From positions 124,001-188,000 of the forward strand of contig NZ_JNYZ01000021.1 of the NCBI RefSeq assembly GCF_000717335.1: a stretch of DNA of 64,000 nt, read 5' to 3'. Position numbers and translations under genes: made by a program. Origin of the DNA: Amycolatopsis jejuensis. GTDB taxonomy: Bacteria > Actinomycetota > Actinomycetes > Mycobacteriales > Pseudonocardiaceae. The notes beneath the pieces are model-generated. The model worked only from the letters and a program-made list of their open reading frames with translations. It made no database searches and was not told where the DNA came from. This document shows positions 37,065-48,476 of the stretch, in pieces (the stretch's first letter is position 1; each line of letters begins with the position of its first letter).

Positions 37065-37104
37065 GAACGGAGCCTGATGCGGCAGACCGCACCAGGCTCC
37101 GTTC
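37065..37104. terminator. Hairpin terminator between converging genes
   Basis: GAACGGAGCCTG and CAGGCTCCGTTC form a perfect 12 bp stem around a 16-base loop right after the esterase stop. Confidence 0.85.
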
Positions 37105-37119
37105 CGGTTCGGCTTCCCG

Positions 37120-37644
37120 CTAGGCCCCCGGAACCGGTACCGGCGGCACCGGCAGCGGCGGGACGGGCAGCGACCCGAGCAGCCCGCCCAGGATGCCGGT
37201 GACCGCGCCCAGCAGGGCCTTCAGCAGGTCACTCACGATCTTCAGCGGACCGGGCAGGTCCGGGATCGGCGGCAGCGGCAGCGGTGGAATCTGCTGCGGC
37301 GTCGCGGTCGGGTCGGTGAGCAGGCGGTTGGACTCGTCCGCACGGACCTTCGCCGCCGACGAGAGCTGCTGCGTTTCCGACTGGATCTGGTAGCGCTTGC
37401 CCGCCGCGAGGTCCGCGAGCACGGGACTGAGCCGATCGAGGTCGGCGCGGGTCTTCGCGACATTGCCCGCGTACGCCGCCTTGGTCAGGTCGTCGCGCAG
37501 CTGCAGCACCTGCGCGGCGACGGCTTGGGTCGACGAGGAGCCCTTGCCACCCGCCGGGCTCGCGGACGCCATCCCCGAAGTGCCGACAGCCAGCAAGCTG
37601 CCGGCGGCTATCAGAGCGATGATCCGCCCGATCTTGCCTTTCAT
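37120..37644 (-). CDS. Secreted protein with hydrophobic, Pro-rich C-terminus
   Basis: A 174-residue protein with a clear signal peptide (MKGKIGRIIALIAAGSLLAV, cleavage probably after SASA/ASAS near residue 29). The mature part has a helical domain of about 75 residues (VLQLRDDLTKAAYAGNVAKT to VRADESNRLL), then Pro-rich text and a Gly/Leu-rich segment (LLKALLGAVTGILGGLLGSL) ending in a PVPPLPVPPVPVPGA tail. No family recognised; possibly cell-wall associated. Confidence 0.8.
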   Translation of the reverse strand: MKGKIGRIIALIAAGSLLAVGTSGMASASPAGGKGSSSTQAVAAQVLQLRDDLTKAAYAGNVAKTRADLDRLSPVLADLAAGKRYQIQSETQQLSSAAKVRADESNRLLTDPTATPQQIPPLPLPPIPDLPGPLKIVSDLLKALLGAVTGILGGLLGSLPVPPLPVPPVPVPGA

Positions 37645-38221
37645 TTTCTACCTCCTGGCCTCTGGGGACCTGACGGATAAATCGATACCCGCCGTGTCGA
37701 CCGAGCACCAGCCGATCACCGGATAGAGAGTTTTTCTAACCCTTACGTGCCGAATCCAACGGCCCCGAATCGGCCCGCAATTGATTAACGTGGGCGGCTT
37801 GCGCTTACCCCCGATGATCAGCTTCGTGGGATCCGAATCTGACTCATCGTGATCATGGCCCCCTAATGGGCTGCTTGCTCACCCACACAGGCGTAGTTCG
37901 TGATCGATTACCTTCGTCACCCCGTCGGGCCGCGTGTCGCCACTGCTCCGAGCGGGGTGTCCCCCACGCACGCACCGCCGCCGGGGCATCCGGTCACGGT
38001 CGGCCGCGATCCCCCATTTCCCGGGAATCGCCACCACTCCACCGGGCTCACTCCGTGGTGGCCGCAGAAATGTGAAAAAATGTTCACGAAACTGCGCCGG
38101 GAATGCAATTATTTCTGTGCCTCGGACGTTATCACCCAGGTCGTGACCACATTTCCGGCCCCTCCCTGGCACCGGCAGTGTGACGAAAAGAAGTTGCACG
38201 CTCGTACCAGGTTTTGCTCTC
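37645..38221. other. 577-base intergenic region
   Basis: No gene supported. It is AT-richer than its surroundings near 37720-37800 and 38070-38115, as expected for divergent promoters of the secreted protein and the MFS gene. GTGAA-AAAATG-TTCAC (38072-38087) is a perfect 5-base inverted repeat and may be a regulator site. Confidence 0.5.
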
Positions 38222-39442
38222 ATGGGGTACGTGCCTTTCCAGCCGTACCGCCGCGTCCTGGCCGTCGCCGGGGTCCGTTCGTCGATGGCGCTCATGTTCC
38301 TCGCGCGCCTGCCGATGACGATGACCGGCGTCACCCTCACGCTGTACGTGGTCAGCGGCCTCGGCCGGGGCTACGGGGCGGCGGGCGTCGTCGGTGCGGC
38401 CACCACGCTGGGGATGGCACTCGGGGCGCCGGTGCTCGGGCGCACGATCGATCGGTACGGCCTGCGCCCGGTGGTCGCGGTGTGCGGGCTGTCGTCCACC
38501 GCATTCTGGTTCGCGGCACCTCATCTTTCGTACGGCGCGCTGGTCGCGTGCGCGCTGCCGGCCGGCGTGCTGTCGGTGCCCGCCGGTTCGCTGGCGAGGC
38601 AGATCCTGGCCGCGCTCGTACCCGCTGACCAGCGGCGGGCGGCGTACTCGCTGGACACCATCCTGGTGGAGACGTCGTTCATGATCGGCCCGGCGGCCGG
38701 GATCGCGGCGATCTCGTCGCTGTCGGCCACCTTCACCCTCAGCGGGATCGGCACCATCTTCGGCAGCACGGCGTTGTTGATCTTCCTGCTCAACCCGCCG
38801 ATCCGGAACGAGGACGAGGTCGCCCCCGCCGGAGGCACCCGGCCGCCACTGCGGTCGTGGCTCACCGGACGGCTGCTGGCCACCTTGCTGATTGCCGCCG
38901 GAACGTTGTTCTGCCTAGTCGGCACGGAGGTCGCGACACTGGCCGCACTGCGCGCGCACAACGACATCGGCTGGACCGGCCTGGTCATCGCCGTGATGTG
39001 CGCGGCCTCGATCCTCGGCGGCATCGTGCACGGCGCCGTCCGGAAGTCGTTGCCGCAAGGCTGGCTGATGCTGCTGCTGGCGCTGCTGGTGATCCCGGTC
39101 GGGCTGGCGACGCAACCGTGGTGGCTGCTGATGCTGGTCCTGATCCCGACGAACCTGCTCTGCGCGCCGGCGCTCGCAGCCACCACGGAAAACGTGAGCG
39201 CGCTGGCGCCGCCGTCGGTGCGCGGCGAGGCGATGGGCCTGCAGGACGCGTCGACCCGCCTGGGGCTGGCCGCGGGTAGCCCGGTCGTCGGCTTCGCGAT
39301 CGACCACTTGAGCCCGGCGTGGGGCTTCGCCGCGGCCGGACTCGGTGGATTGGCGTTGGCAGCCTTGGGTTTGGTGTGGTCACTGCGCCGCGCCCCGGCG
39401 CAGGCGCCCGAGCTGGCTGCCGCCGTGCGCGCCCGTCGCTGA
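38222..39442 (+). CDS. MFS transporter, paralogue of the 15462 protein
   Basis: A 406-residue, 12-helix major facilitator of drug-exporter type. The loop 2-3 motif is GRTIDRYGLRPVV. The N-terminal helix FLARLPMTMTGVTLTLYVV parallels LLARLPIAMIGISALLYVQ of the gene at 15462, and later segments also align, so the two are paralogues. I start at ATG 38222, since residues before it have no hydrophobic or conserved pattern. Substrate unknown. Confidence 0.85.
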   Translation: MGYVPFQPYRRVLAVAGVRSSMALMFLARLPMTMTGVTLTLYVVSGLGRGYGAAGVVGAATTLGMALGAPVLGRTIDRYGLRPVVAVCGLSSTAFWFAAPHLSYGALVACALPAGVLSVPAGSLARQILAALVPADQRRAAYSLDTILVETSFMIGPAAGIAAISSLSATFTLSGIGTIFGSTALLIFLLNPPIRNEDEVAPAGGTRPPLRSWLTGRLLATLLIAAGTLFCLVGTEVATLAALRAHNDIGWTGLVIAVMCAASILGGIVHGAVRKSLPQGWLMLLLALLVIPVGLATQPWWLLMLVLIPTNLLCAPALAATTENVSALAPPSVRGEAMGLQDASTRLGLAAGSPVVGFAIDHLSPAWGFAAAGLGGLALAALGLVWSLRRAPAQAPELAAAVRARR

Positions 39443-39486
39443 GTTCCCCTTGACGCTTGTGTCCGGCCGGACCGCTGGCTACCATC

Positions 39487-39529
39487 CTCTAACCCATTAT
39501 AGAACATGACAACCCATTATGGGTTAGAG
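39487..39529. promoter_or_regulatory. Compound palindromic operator over the cassette ribosome site
   Basis: CTCTAACCCA (39487-39496) and TGGGTTAGAG (39520-39529) are perfect inverted repeats. Inside, AACCCATTAT occurs twice (39491-39500, 39511-39520), and the second with GGGTT makes the palindrome AACCCAT-T-ATGGGTT (39511-39525). The ribosome binding site GAGGAGG (39527-39533) overlaps the right arm. Likely operator of the IclR protein encoded at 43466; an RNA hairpin masking the ribosome site is also possible. Confidence 0.75.
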
Positions 39530-39539
39530 GAGGTGGGCC

Positions 39540-40958
39540 ATGACGACTGACCATGGTGCGACCGATCTCCTGCGCCGCCTCGATCGGCTGCCGTTCACGC
39601 GCGTCCAGTTCGGGCTGCTGAACGTCATCGGGGTCGGCGCGATCTTCGAAAGCATCGACATCCTGGCGCTCAGCGTCCTGCTTCCGGTGCTCAGCAAGCA
39701 TTTCGGCCTCACGTCCGCGGACGCGGGCCTGCTGGCGAGTGCCTCTCTGCTGGGCATGGCCGTGGGCGCGGTGATCGCCGGGGTACTGGCCGACCGGCTC
39801 GGCCGGCGACGGATCATCATGTACGCGCTGGGTGCGTTCTCCCTGTTCACGATGATCGCGGCGTTCTCGCCGACCTGGGGTTTCCTGTTCGTGATGCGCA
39901 CGCTGGCCGGCATCGGCCTGGGTGCCGAGGCAGCCGTGCTCCCGACGTACCTGTCCGAGTTCGTCCCGGGCCGGGCGCGCGGAAAGTACGTCGGAACGCT
40001 GTCCGGCTACCTGGCTCTTGGCGGTTTCCCCACGCCGTTGCTCGCGTACGCGATCGTCACGCCGTTCGCGGACGGCTGGCGGTACTTCCTTTTCGTACTG
40101 GGACTTCCGGTCTTCCTGCTTCTCTGGTGGCGCAGGCGGCTTCCGGAGTCACCGCGCTGGCTGCTCGAACACGGGCGGGCAAGCGAGGCCGAGGCCGTCG
40201 TCAGCGATCTGGAACGCCGGGTCGAGCAACGGCTGGGCACGCCGCTTCCGCCGGTCCCCGCCGGAAAACCGGTCGGCCGTCCGCAACCGGCAGATCCGCC
40301 GCTGCAGGCATTCCGCCGATTGTGGAGCGGACGGCTGGCCCGCCGGACCGCCGTGGTGTGGGTCGCCATTTTCGCCATCCAGTTCTGCAACTGGGGTTTC
40401 TCGTCCTGGGCACCGAGTCTTCTGGTGAGCCAAGGCGTGGAAATCAACCGCAGTCTTCTGCTGACCGCCATCGTGCAGGCCGGAGCCGTGCCCGGGTACT
40501 TCATCTCGGCCATGCTCAGCGACCGGATCTCCCGCCCCAAACTGGTCGCGATGTGGATGGCGCTCACCGCGATGTGCGGATTCGCGATGGCGTCCTGGCA
40601 CAGCCCGATGTCCACCGTCATCTTCGGTTGCGCGGTGATCGGCGCGAACGGCGCCGCCATCGGCGCCATCTACACCTACGTCCCGGAGCAGTATCCGACC
40701 AGCCTGCGCGGAACCGGATTCGGCTCGGCGAACGCCTTCGGCCGGATCGGCGCCATCCTCGCCCCGATCATCATCGGCTTCACCGTGAACGGACTCGGCG
40801 CCGCTGGCGTTTTCGCGTTGCTGGCCACGGTGATCGCCGTCGGCGTGATCGTGCTGGTGGCCTTCGGCACCCGGACGAACAACCAGACCCTCGAACAGCT
40901 CTCCGACGAGCTCGTGGCTTCCCCACGCAGTCAGCCCGTCTCCCGGAACGCCGAATGA
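39540..40958 (+). CDS. MFS transporter of the aromatic-acid/sugar-porter type
   Basis: A 472-residue, 12-helix MFS importer. Motif A is GVLADRLGRRRI; PESPRWLLEHGRASEAEAV between helices 6 and 7 and YVPEQYPTSLRGTG are typical of the AAHS and sugar-porter groups that import organic acids, betaines or sugars. First gene of a cassette with two M24-fold enzymes (14 and 13-base spacings) and the opposite IclR gene, so it probably imports their substrate. Translation starts from ATG 39540 behind GAGGAGG. Confidence 0.88.
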   Translation: MTTDHGATDLLRRLDRLPFTRVQFGLLNVIGVGAIFESIDILALSVLLPVLSKHFGLTSADAGLLASASLLGMAVGAVIAGVLADRLGRRRIIMYALGAFSLFTMIAAFSPTWGFLFVMRTLAGIGLGAEAAVLPTYLSEFVPGRARGKYVGTLSGYLALGGFPTPLLAYAIVTPFADGWRYFLFVLGLPVFLLLWWRRRLPESPRWLLEHGRASEAEAVVSDLERRVEQRLGTPLPPVPAGKPVGRPQPADPPLQAFRRLWSGRLARRTAVVWVAIFAIQFCNWGFSSWAPSLLVSQGVEINRSLLLTAIVQAGAVPGYFISAMLSDRISRPKLVAMWMALTAMCGFAMASWHSPMSTVIFGCAVIGANGAAIGAIYTYVPEQYPTSLRGTGFGSANAFGRIGAILAPIIIGFTVNGLGAAGVFALLATVIAVGVIVLVAFGTRTNNQTLEQLSDELVASPRSQPVSRNAE

Positions 40959-40971
40959 AAGGACCCGCCGC

Positions 40972-42213
40972 ATGACGGCCGTCATCAACACCTTGCCCAC
41001 GCTCTCGATCGCCGAACGGGATCGCCGCTGGTCCCTGGTCCGCGATTTCCTGCGCGAGCACGACCTCGATTGCCTGCTGGCGGCGGGGCTGCGCGGCCGG
41101 GAGCGGTACGAGGGCTACCTGGCGAACGAGGTCTTGGACGGCATCGTCGTGTTCTCCGCCACCGCCCCGCCGGTACACCTCACCTGGGCACCCACCAAGG
41201 TCACCGGCCGGTTCGACGTCGTGGGCCAGGAACGGGAGTACTGGATCTCGGACCTCCGGTCCGGCAGTCTTGGCGCGTTGCTGCCCGAAGTGCTCACGGA
41301 ACTGGGCCACGCGCGGGGACGGGTCGGCGTGGTCGGGCTCGCCAGCAACGGTCCGGCGGAAGCCGACGGGATCGTGCCCCAGGCGATGTGGACCCAGGTG
41401 GTACAGCACCTGCCGCAAGCCGATTTCCAGGACGTGTCTTTCGATTTCGGCCTGCTGATGCTGCCGAAGAGCGAAGAGGAACTCGCCCTCGCGCGGTACG
41501 GCGCGGCGGTCGGGGAAAAGGCCTGTCAGGCGATGCTGGACGTGACCAGGGCCGGGGTGCCCGAAGCCGAGATCTACGCGACCGTCCTGCACACCATTTA
41601 CCGGAACGCCGCCGCGACGGTGCCCCCGCACCTCATCATGCGCACCGGGACCGAGCATTTCACCATCAGTGCCCCGCCGTGGCTCTACACCGCGGGCGGC
41701 TCCCGGACCGTTCAGCCGGGCGACCTGGTACAGGCGGAGATCTTCTCGGTGTACGGCGGAATCGAGACACAGCAACAGATGTCGGTGTCTGTCGGGCCAC
41801 CGGACCGGGAACACGCGTTCCTCGCCGAAATCGCTCGGGATTGCTACGACGCCGGTCTGGCCGCAATCCGGCCCGGGGCCCGATTCGCCGACGTCGACGA
41901 GGCAATGCAGGAAGTGGTGCTGGGCGCGGGTTGCTGGCACATCGCCCCGCTGGTGCAGACGATGACGCCGATCGTCCTCAATGGTGCGATGTGCCATGGC
42001 TGCGAGCAGCTGCCGGATCGCGATCGCTACCACGGTTTACGCCCGCTGCCCCGCACTGGCGACGCCGAACTTCGCGAAGGCATGGTGATCGAACTCGAGC
42101 CGAACGCCTGCCGTGACCGGCGCCGCGTGACTGTCGGCGGCACGGTACTGGTGACCGCGAACGGAGCCGAGGAACTCAACAGCCTGCCGACCCGGCTCAA
42201 CACCGTCGCGTGA
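40972..42213 (+). CDS. M24-fold (creatinase/aminopeptidase P-like) enzyme 1, metal site lost
   Basis: A 413-residue two-domain protein: creatinase-type N-terminal domain (about 15-165, AGLRGRERYEGYL, VGVVGLASNGPAEADG) and pita-bread C-terminal domain (about 175-405, VGEKACQAMLDVTRAGVPEA). Of the five M24 metal ligands, the first Asp is Glu (LVQAEIFS), the second is Gln (GGIETQQQ), the fourth Glu is kept (IELEPNA) and the fifth is Gly (VGGTVLVT). So it should not be a metallopeptidase; like creatinase or ectoine hydrolase it may cleave a small C-N compound. About 40% identical by eye to the next gene. Confidence 0.85.
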   Translation: MTAVINTLPTLSIAERDRRWSLVRDFLREHDLDCLLAAGLRGRERYEGYLANEVLDGIVVFSATAPPVHLTWAPTKVTGRFDVVGQEREYWISDLRSGSLGALLPEVLTELGHARGRVGVVGLASNGPAEADGIVPQAMWTQVVQHLPQADFQDVSFDFGLLMLPKSEEELALARYGAAVGEKACQAMLDVTRAGVPEAEIYATVLHTIYRNAAATVPPHLIMRTGTEHFTISAPPWLYTAGGSRTVQPGDLVQAEIFSVYGGIETQQQMSVSVGPPDREHAFLAEIARDCYDAGLAAIRPGARFADVDEAMQEVVLGAGCWHIAPLVQTMTPIVLNGAMCHGCEQLPDRDRYHGLRPLPRTGDAELREGMVIELEPNACRDRRRVTVGGTVLVTANGAEELNSLPTRLNTVA

Positions 42214-42226
42214 CTGCGGAGGAATC

Positions 42227-43465
42227 ATGATCGAGGAAGGACCTGTGCTGTCGCTGGACGAACGCGACCGGCGATGGGAGCTGGCCCGCGGACTGATGCG
42301 GCAGCACGACCTGGCTTGCCTGATCGTGGCCGGGTTGCGCGGCCGCGAACGGTACGACGCTTACCTTTCCGGCGAGGCGTACGAGGGCATTGTCGTGCTG
42401 CCGCTGTCCGGGGAGCCGACGTACCTGGTCACCCAAGCGCACCGGATCACCCAGCGGTTCGAGTCGGCAAGCGGGGACCGGACCTGGTGGATCCCCGACG
42501 CGCGCCCCGGCGTCCGGCTCGGGCCGTTGGTCGGAAAAGTATTGCAGGAGCGGGGTTTTGCACGCTCGCGCATCGGGGTCGTCGGCTTGCGCAGCGAAGG
42601 CCCGATGGAGATGGAAGGCATCATTCCATTCTCGACCTGGTCGGCGCTCGTCGAAATCCTGCCCGACGCCACGCTGGTCGAGGTGTCCTCGGGCTTCGCC
42701 GAGCTGATGATGTGCAAGAGCGCCGAGGAAATCGCGGCGGCCCGCCACGCCGCGGCAATCGGTGATCTGGCAAGCGAAGCCATGGTAGCGACCACCCAGG
42801 TCGGCGCCACCGACGCGGAAATCTACGCTGCGGTGTCCAGCACGATTTTCCGCCACGGCGCCGTCACCACGCATCCTCATCTGCTGCTTCGGTCCGGCCC
42901 GGACAACCTCGGCTGGGGACCGCCGAACTGGTGGTGCCAAGCGGGCGGGCCGCCACGCACGATTGCGCCCGGAGACGTCGTGCTCGCGGAAATCTTCGTC
43001 ACCTGGGCCGGGGTGGAAACGCAGCAGCAGGTCGCGGTAGCGGTGCCACCGGTTGCCGAACGCACGTACGCACTCGCGTCGGTCGCGCGGCGGTCTTACG
43101 ACGAGGGGTTGCGCGCGGTGACCCCCGGCCGTTCGTTCCAGTCGGTGTGCACGGCCATGGACCAACCGCTGCTGGCGGCGGGGTGCTGGCACCTGAGTCC
43201 GTTGGCGCACAACCTGAATCCACTCACGCTGATCGGCCCGGTGCTGCGTGGCGTGGAGGAACTTCCCGAGGCGCAGACGTACGAATGGCTGCGCCCGCTG
43301 CCGCCCTCGGCGGACGCGACGCTGGAGAGCGGCATGCTGCTGCAACTGGAACCGAACGCGTGTCTCGACCGGTACCGGGTGAACTTCGGCGGCACCGTGC
43401 TCGTGGGCAAGGACGGCGTCGAGGAGCTGAACAAGTACTCCAGCGAACTGCACATCGCCGGTTGA
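42227..43465 (+). CDS. M24-fold enzyme 2, tandem paralogue, metal site lost
   Basis: A 412-residue paralogue of the preceding protein with the same two domains: AGLRGRERYDAYLSGEAYEG, then IGDLASEAMVATTQVGATDA. The same substitutions are found: LAEIFVTWAGVETQQQ and QLEPNACLDRYRVNFGGTVLV, so the altered site is a conserved feature and not a random loss. GCWHLSPLAHNLNP parallels GCWHIAPLVQTMTP in the first copy and may supply a catalytic His. GAGGAATC before the ATG serves as ribosome site. Convergent with the IclR gene, stop codons adjacent. Confidence 0.85.
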   Translation: MIEEGPVLSLDERDRRWELARGLMRQHDLACLIVAGLRGRERYDAYLSGEAYEGIVVLPLSGEPTYLVTQAHRITQRFESASGDRTWWIPDARPGVRLGPLVGKVLQERGFARSRIGVVGLRSEGPMEMEGIIPFSTWSALVEILPDATLVEVSSGFAELMMCKSAEEIAAARHAAAIGDLASEAMVATTQVGATDAEIYAAVSSTIFRHGAVTTHPHLLLRSGPDNLGWGPPNWWCQAGGPPRTIAPGDVVLAEIFVTWAGVETQQQVAVAVPPVAERTYALASVARRSYDEGLRAVTPGRSFQSVCTAMDQPLLAAGCWHLSPLAHNLNPLTLIGPVLRGVEELPEAQTYEWLRPLPPSADATLESGMLLQLEPNACLDRYRVNFGGTVLVGKDGVEELNKYSSELHIAG

Positions 43466-44164
43466 TCAGCCGAACGACGCCGAAATCTGCTGCGCAACCG
43501 CGACAAGCTTCTCCGCGACCGCTTCCTGGCCGCTGGCCGAAGTGGTGAGCAGCAGCACCGAAACGACTGCGGGCGCGTTGCCGAACGGCACGGCGACCGG
43601 GGCGGACATCGACACCACCCCTTGCTGCATTTCGCCCGAGCTCACCGCGTAACCCCGTTCCCTGGCCAGCGCGACCTCCGGGCGCTCGCCGGGGAGCGGG
43701 GGCCGGGACGACAGGAGCGCGAGACCGTCCGACCCACGGCTCAGCGGGTGCCGGAAGCCGACCGGCAGCGCGACGTGCAGGCTGCCCGAACGCGGCTGCA
43801 CCGACATCACGCAGACCGCCTCCGACTCCTCCTCGATGCTGATCGCCGCGGTGGCATCGAGTTCCTCGGCCAGCGAGGAAACGTGCGGATGAGCAGCCCG
43901 TTGGAGGTCACCCTCGAAGGCCCGCACGAACTCCAGCAGCGCGGAGCCGAGGCGGAAACGCCCCTCGCTGTCGCGGACGGCGAGCCGCCGGTCCTGCAGG
44001 GTGAGCAGCAAGCGGTAGACGACCGACCGGTTGAGGGACAACGCGTCCGCCACTTGCTGCACGGTGTGCGGGCCGCCGCGGAGCAGGTCCAAGACGGCCA
44101 AGCCGCGTTCGAGAGTCTGCGACCGGCGCTCCCCCCGTGGTCGCGCATCCTCGGCCGTCGTCAT
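43466..44164 (-). CDS. IclR-family transcriptional regulator
   Basis: A 232-residue regulator: N-terminal winged helix (RGLAVLDLLRGGPHTVQQVADALSLNRSVVYRLL) given here by its core VQQVADALSLNRSVVYR, then a GAF-like effector domain with HVSSLAEELDATAAIS and FGNAPAVVSVLLL. The effector domain lacks the usual Cys-rich metal set and is shortened around the QRSGSLHVA region. Encoded tail to tail with the M24 genes, so it probably senses the transported substrate and acts at the 39487 operator. Confidence 0.88.
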   Translation of the reverse strand: MTTAEDARPRGERRSQTLERGLAVLDLLRGGPHTVQQVADALSLNRSVVYRLLLTLQDRRLAVRDSEGRFRLGSALLEFVRAFEGDLQRAAHPHVSSLAEELDATAAISIEEESEAVCVMSVQPRSGSLHVALPVGFRHPLSRGSDGLALLSSRPPLPGERPEVALARERGYAVSSGEMQQGVVSMSAPVAVPFGNAPAVVSVLLLTTSASGQEAVAEKLVAVAQQISASFG

Positions 44165-44224
44165 GTCACCACCCACCGGTGGAGCGTACCGCCCCGTGGG
44201 TCGTGCACTGTGGACGATCGGCGG

Positions 44225-44602
44225 TCAGGTGCACACCTTGCGCAGGGTGTCCAGCTTCTCCAGGTTCCGCTTCGTCCACCTGGCGATCACCCCGGCGTCC
44301 TGGAGATGCTCCTTCTGCACCTCCACATACGAGTCGGCCATGCCGAGCAGCGCGTTCTTCACGTCCTGCTCCTGCACGTCCGAGGCCAGTTCGCGCAGCC
44401 GGCGTTCCTTGTCCTGCGCGCGGGCCTTAAGCTTGTCGGCGTCGACGAGCGGGTTCAGGTCGGCAAGACCGAGTGCCTCGGTGCACGCGGAGACCTTGCT
44501 CGCCGTGTTGTTCGCCGTATCGACCGCCGAGTTGACCTGGTCGCATCCGGCCAGCATCGTGCCGGTCACCGCGAGCACGGCGGCCACTCCCCACCTCTTC
44601 AT
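44225..44602 (-). CDS. Small lipoprotein
   Basis: A 125-residue protein with a signal peptide and lipobox LAGC (MKRWGVAAVLAVTGTMLAGC), so it is anchored outside the membrane via Cys20. The mature part is helical and charged (ADKLKARAQDKERRLRELAS, YVEVQKEHLQDAG), with two additional Cys (SACTEAL and the final KVCT) that may form a disulfide. No family recognised. Confidence 0.8.
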   Translation of the reverse strand: MKRWGVAAVLAVTGTMLAGCDQVNSAVDTANNTASKVSACTEALGLADLNPLVDADKLKARAQDKERRLRELASDVQEQDVKNALLGMADSYVEVQKEHLQDAGVIARWTKRNLEKLDTLRKVCT

Positions 44603-44658
44603 GGGGTCAGCCTAGCGGGTCCCGCGGACGAACCGGCACGATTCGCCCGCGGGTGCCC

Positions 44659-45849
44659 TCAGCCCTTCACGCACACCACCTGCTTGAGGTGCGCGACCAC
44701 CTCGACCAGGTCCGTCTGCGCCCGGATCACCGAATCGATGTCCTTGTACGCAGCCGGGATCTCGTCGACCACGCCGGAGTCCTTCCGGCATTCGACCCCG
44801 GCGGTCTGCGCGGCGAGGTCCTCGGCGGTGAACGTCTTGCGTGCCTTGTTCCGCGACATCCGCCGCCCGGCGCCGTGCGACGCCGATTCGAACGACGCGG
44901 TGTTGCCCAGACCGCGCACGATGTACGAACCGGTTCCCATGCTGCCCGGGATGATCCCGAGGTCGCCCGAACCGGCCCGGATCGCGCCCTTGCGGGTGAC
45001 GAGCAGGTCGACGCCGTCGTAGGTTTCCTCGGCGACGTAGTTGTGGTGGCACGAAATCGCGTCGCCGAACGTGGTTCCGGGAACGACTTCCGCGACCGCG
45101 AGCTTCACCAGCGCGACCATCGTCGCCCGGTTCCGGGCCGCGTAGTCCTGTGCCCAGAACAGGTCACGCCGGTACGCCTGCATTTCCGGCGTGCCCGCGA
45201 CGAATACCGCCAGGTCCGGGTCCGGCAGGTCGCGGTTGTGCGGCAGTTTCCGCGCGACCGCCATGTGCCGCTCGGCGAGTTCCTTGCCGATGTTGCGCGA
45301 CCCGGAATGCAGCATCAGCCACACCCGGCCCTCGTCGGGACCATCCTGTTCGAGGCAGACCTCGATGAAGTGGTTGCCGCCGCCGAGGCTGCCGACCTGG
45401 CGCGCCGCCCGGTCGTGCAAGCCCTGAACGCCTTCGTGCAGGTCGCCGAACGACTTCCAGAACGCGTCCCAGCCACCGACGCCGTGCACCTTCGCGGGGT
45501 TGACCGGCGTCTTGTGCAGCCCGAACCCGACCGGTACGGCGGATTCGATCCGCCGCCGCAGCTTGCCGAGATCGTCGGGCAGGTCGGCCGCGGTGAGCGA
45601 CGTGCGTACCGCGCTCATCCCGCACCCGATGTCGACGCCGACCGCCGCCGGGGACACTGCGTCGCGCATGGCGATGACGCTGCCCACCGTGGCGCCCTTG
45701 CCGTAGTGGACGTCCGGCATCACCGCGACGCCGTGCACCCACGGCAGGTTCGCGACGTTGCGCAGCTGGCGCATCGCCTGTTCCTCGACCGACGCGGGGT
45801 CCGCCCACATCCGGATCGGAACCCGCTCGCCGTCCACGGCCGTGTACAT
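44659..45849 (-). CDS. rtcB: RNA ligase RtcB
   Basis: A 396-residue RtcB ligase joining 2',3'-cyclic phosphate (or 3'-phosphate) RNA ends to 5'-OH ends using GTP and Mn2+. Conserved sites: metal-binding VGVDIGCGMSAVRT (Cys), GGGNHFIEV, MLHSGSRNIG, ISCHHNYV, and the guanylylated His in SASHGAGRRMSR. ATG at 45849 chosen because residues before it do not fit the family and GGGAAGG lies upstream. No Rtc operon or archease neighbour; no obvious stress regulator beside it. Confidence 0.95.
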   Translation of the reverse strand: MYTAVDGERVPIRMWADPASVEEQAMRQLRNVANLPWVHGVAVMPDVHYGKGATVGSVIAMRDAVSPAAVGVDIGCGMSAVRTSLTAADLPDDLGKLRRRIESAVPVGFGLHKTPVNPAKVHGVGGWDAFWKSFGDLHEGVQGLHDRAARQVGSLGGGNHFIEVCLEQDGPDEGRVWLMLHSGSRNIGKELAERHMAVARKLPHNRDLPDPDLAVFVAGTPEMQAYRRDLFWAQDYAARNRATMVALVKLAVAEVVPGTTFGDAISCHHNYVAEETYDGVDLLVTRKGAIRAGSGDLGIIPGSMGTGSYIVRGLGNTASFESASHGAGRRMSRNKARKTFTAEDLAAQTAGVECRKDSGVVDEIPAAYKDIDSVIRAQTDLVEVVAHLKQVVCVKG

Positions 45850-45941
45850 TTCTTTCCCTTCCCGGAGAAGTTGCGTTCCGGTCAAGGATCACCCAGCGGC
45901 GATCACGGCGCCACTGTTTTTACCGCGTCCACAAAGGACGG

Positions 45942-48247
<2,306 letters not shown>

Positions 48248-48476
48248 GCCCGAACCTCCTTGACGGACCGGGGCGTGCTCTCCGATGGCACCGACGAGCG
48301 CCCGCGGCCCTTCATTTGGGCAAAGCCTACCGGCGCACCCCGCGCCCGCCACCCCATCGAGTGGTGCGCCACTGCCCGCCGGGTGCTTCGGGAAGTAAAT
48401 TTTCCTTGACGCGACGGAAAAGCTCGAAGCCCTTCCTCCGGAGTGACGGAGAGCACTCCCGTACTACCGTGCGGAC

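Noticed and set aside
38071..38089. Possible CRP site TGTGAAAAAATGTTCACGA
   Set aside because: The spacing between GTGA and TCAC is 8, while actinobacterial CRP sites need 6. Kept only as an unspecified inverted repeat.
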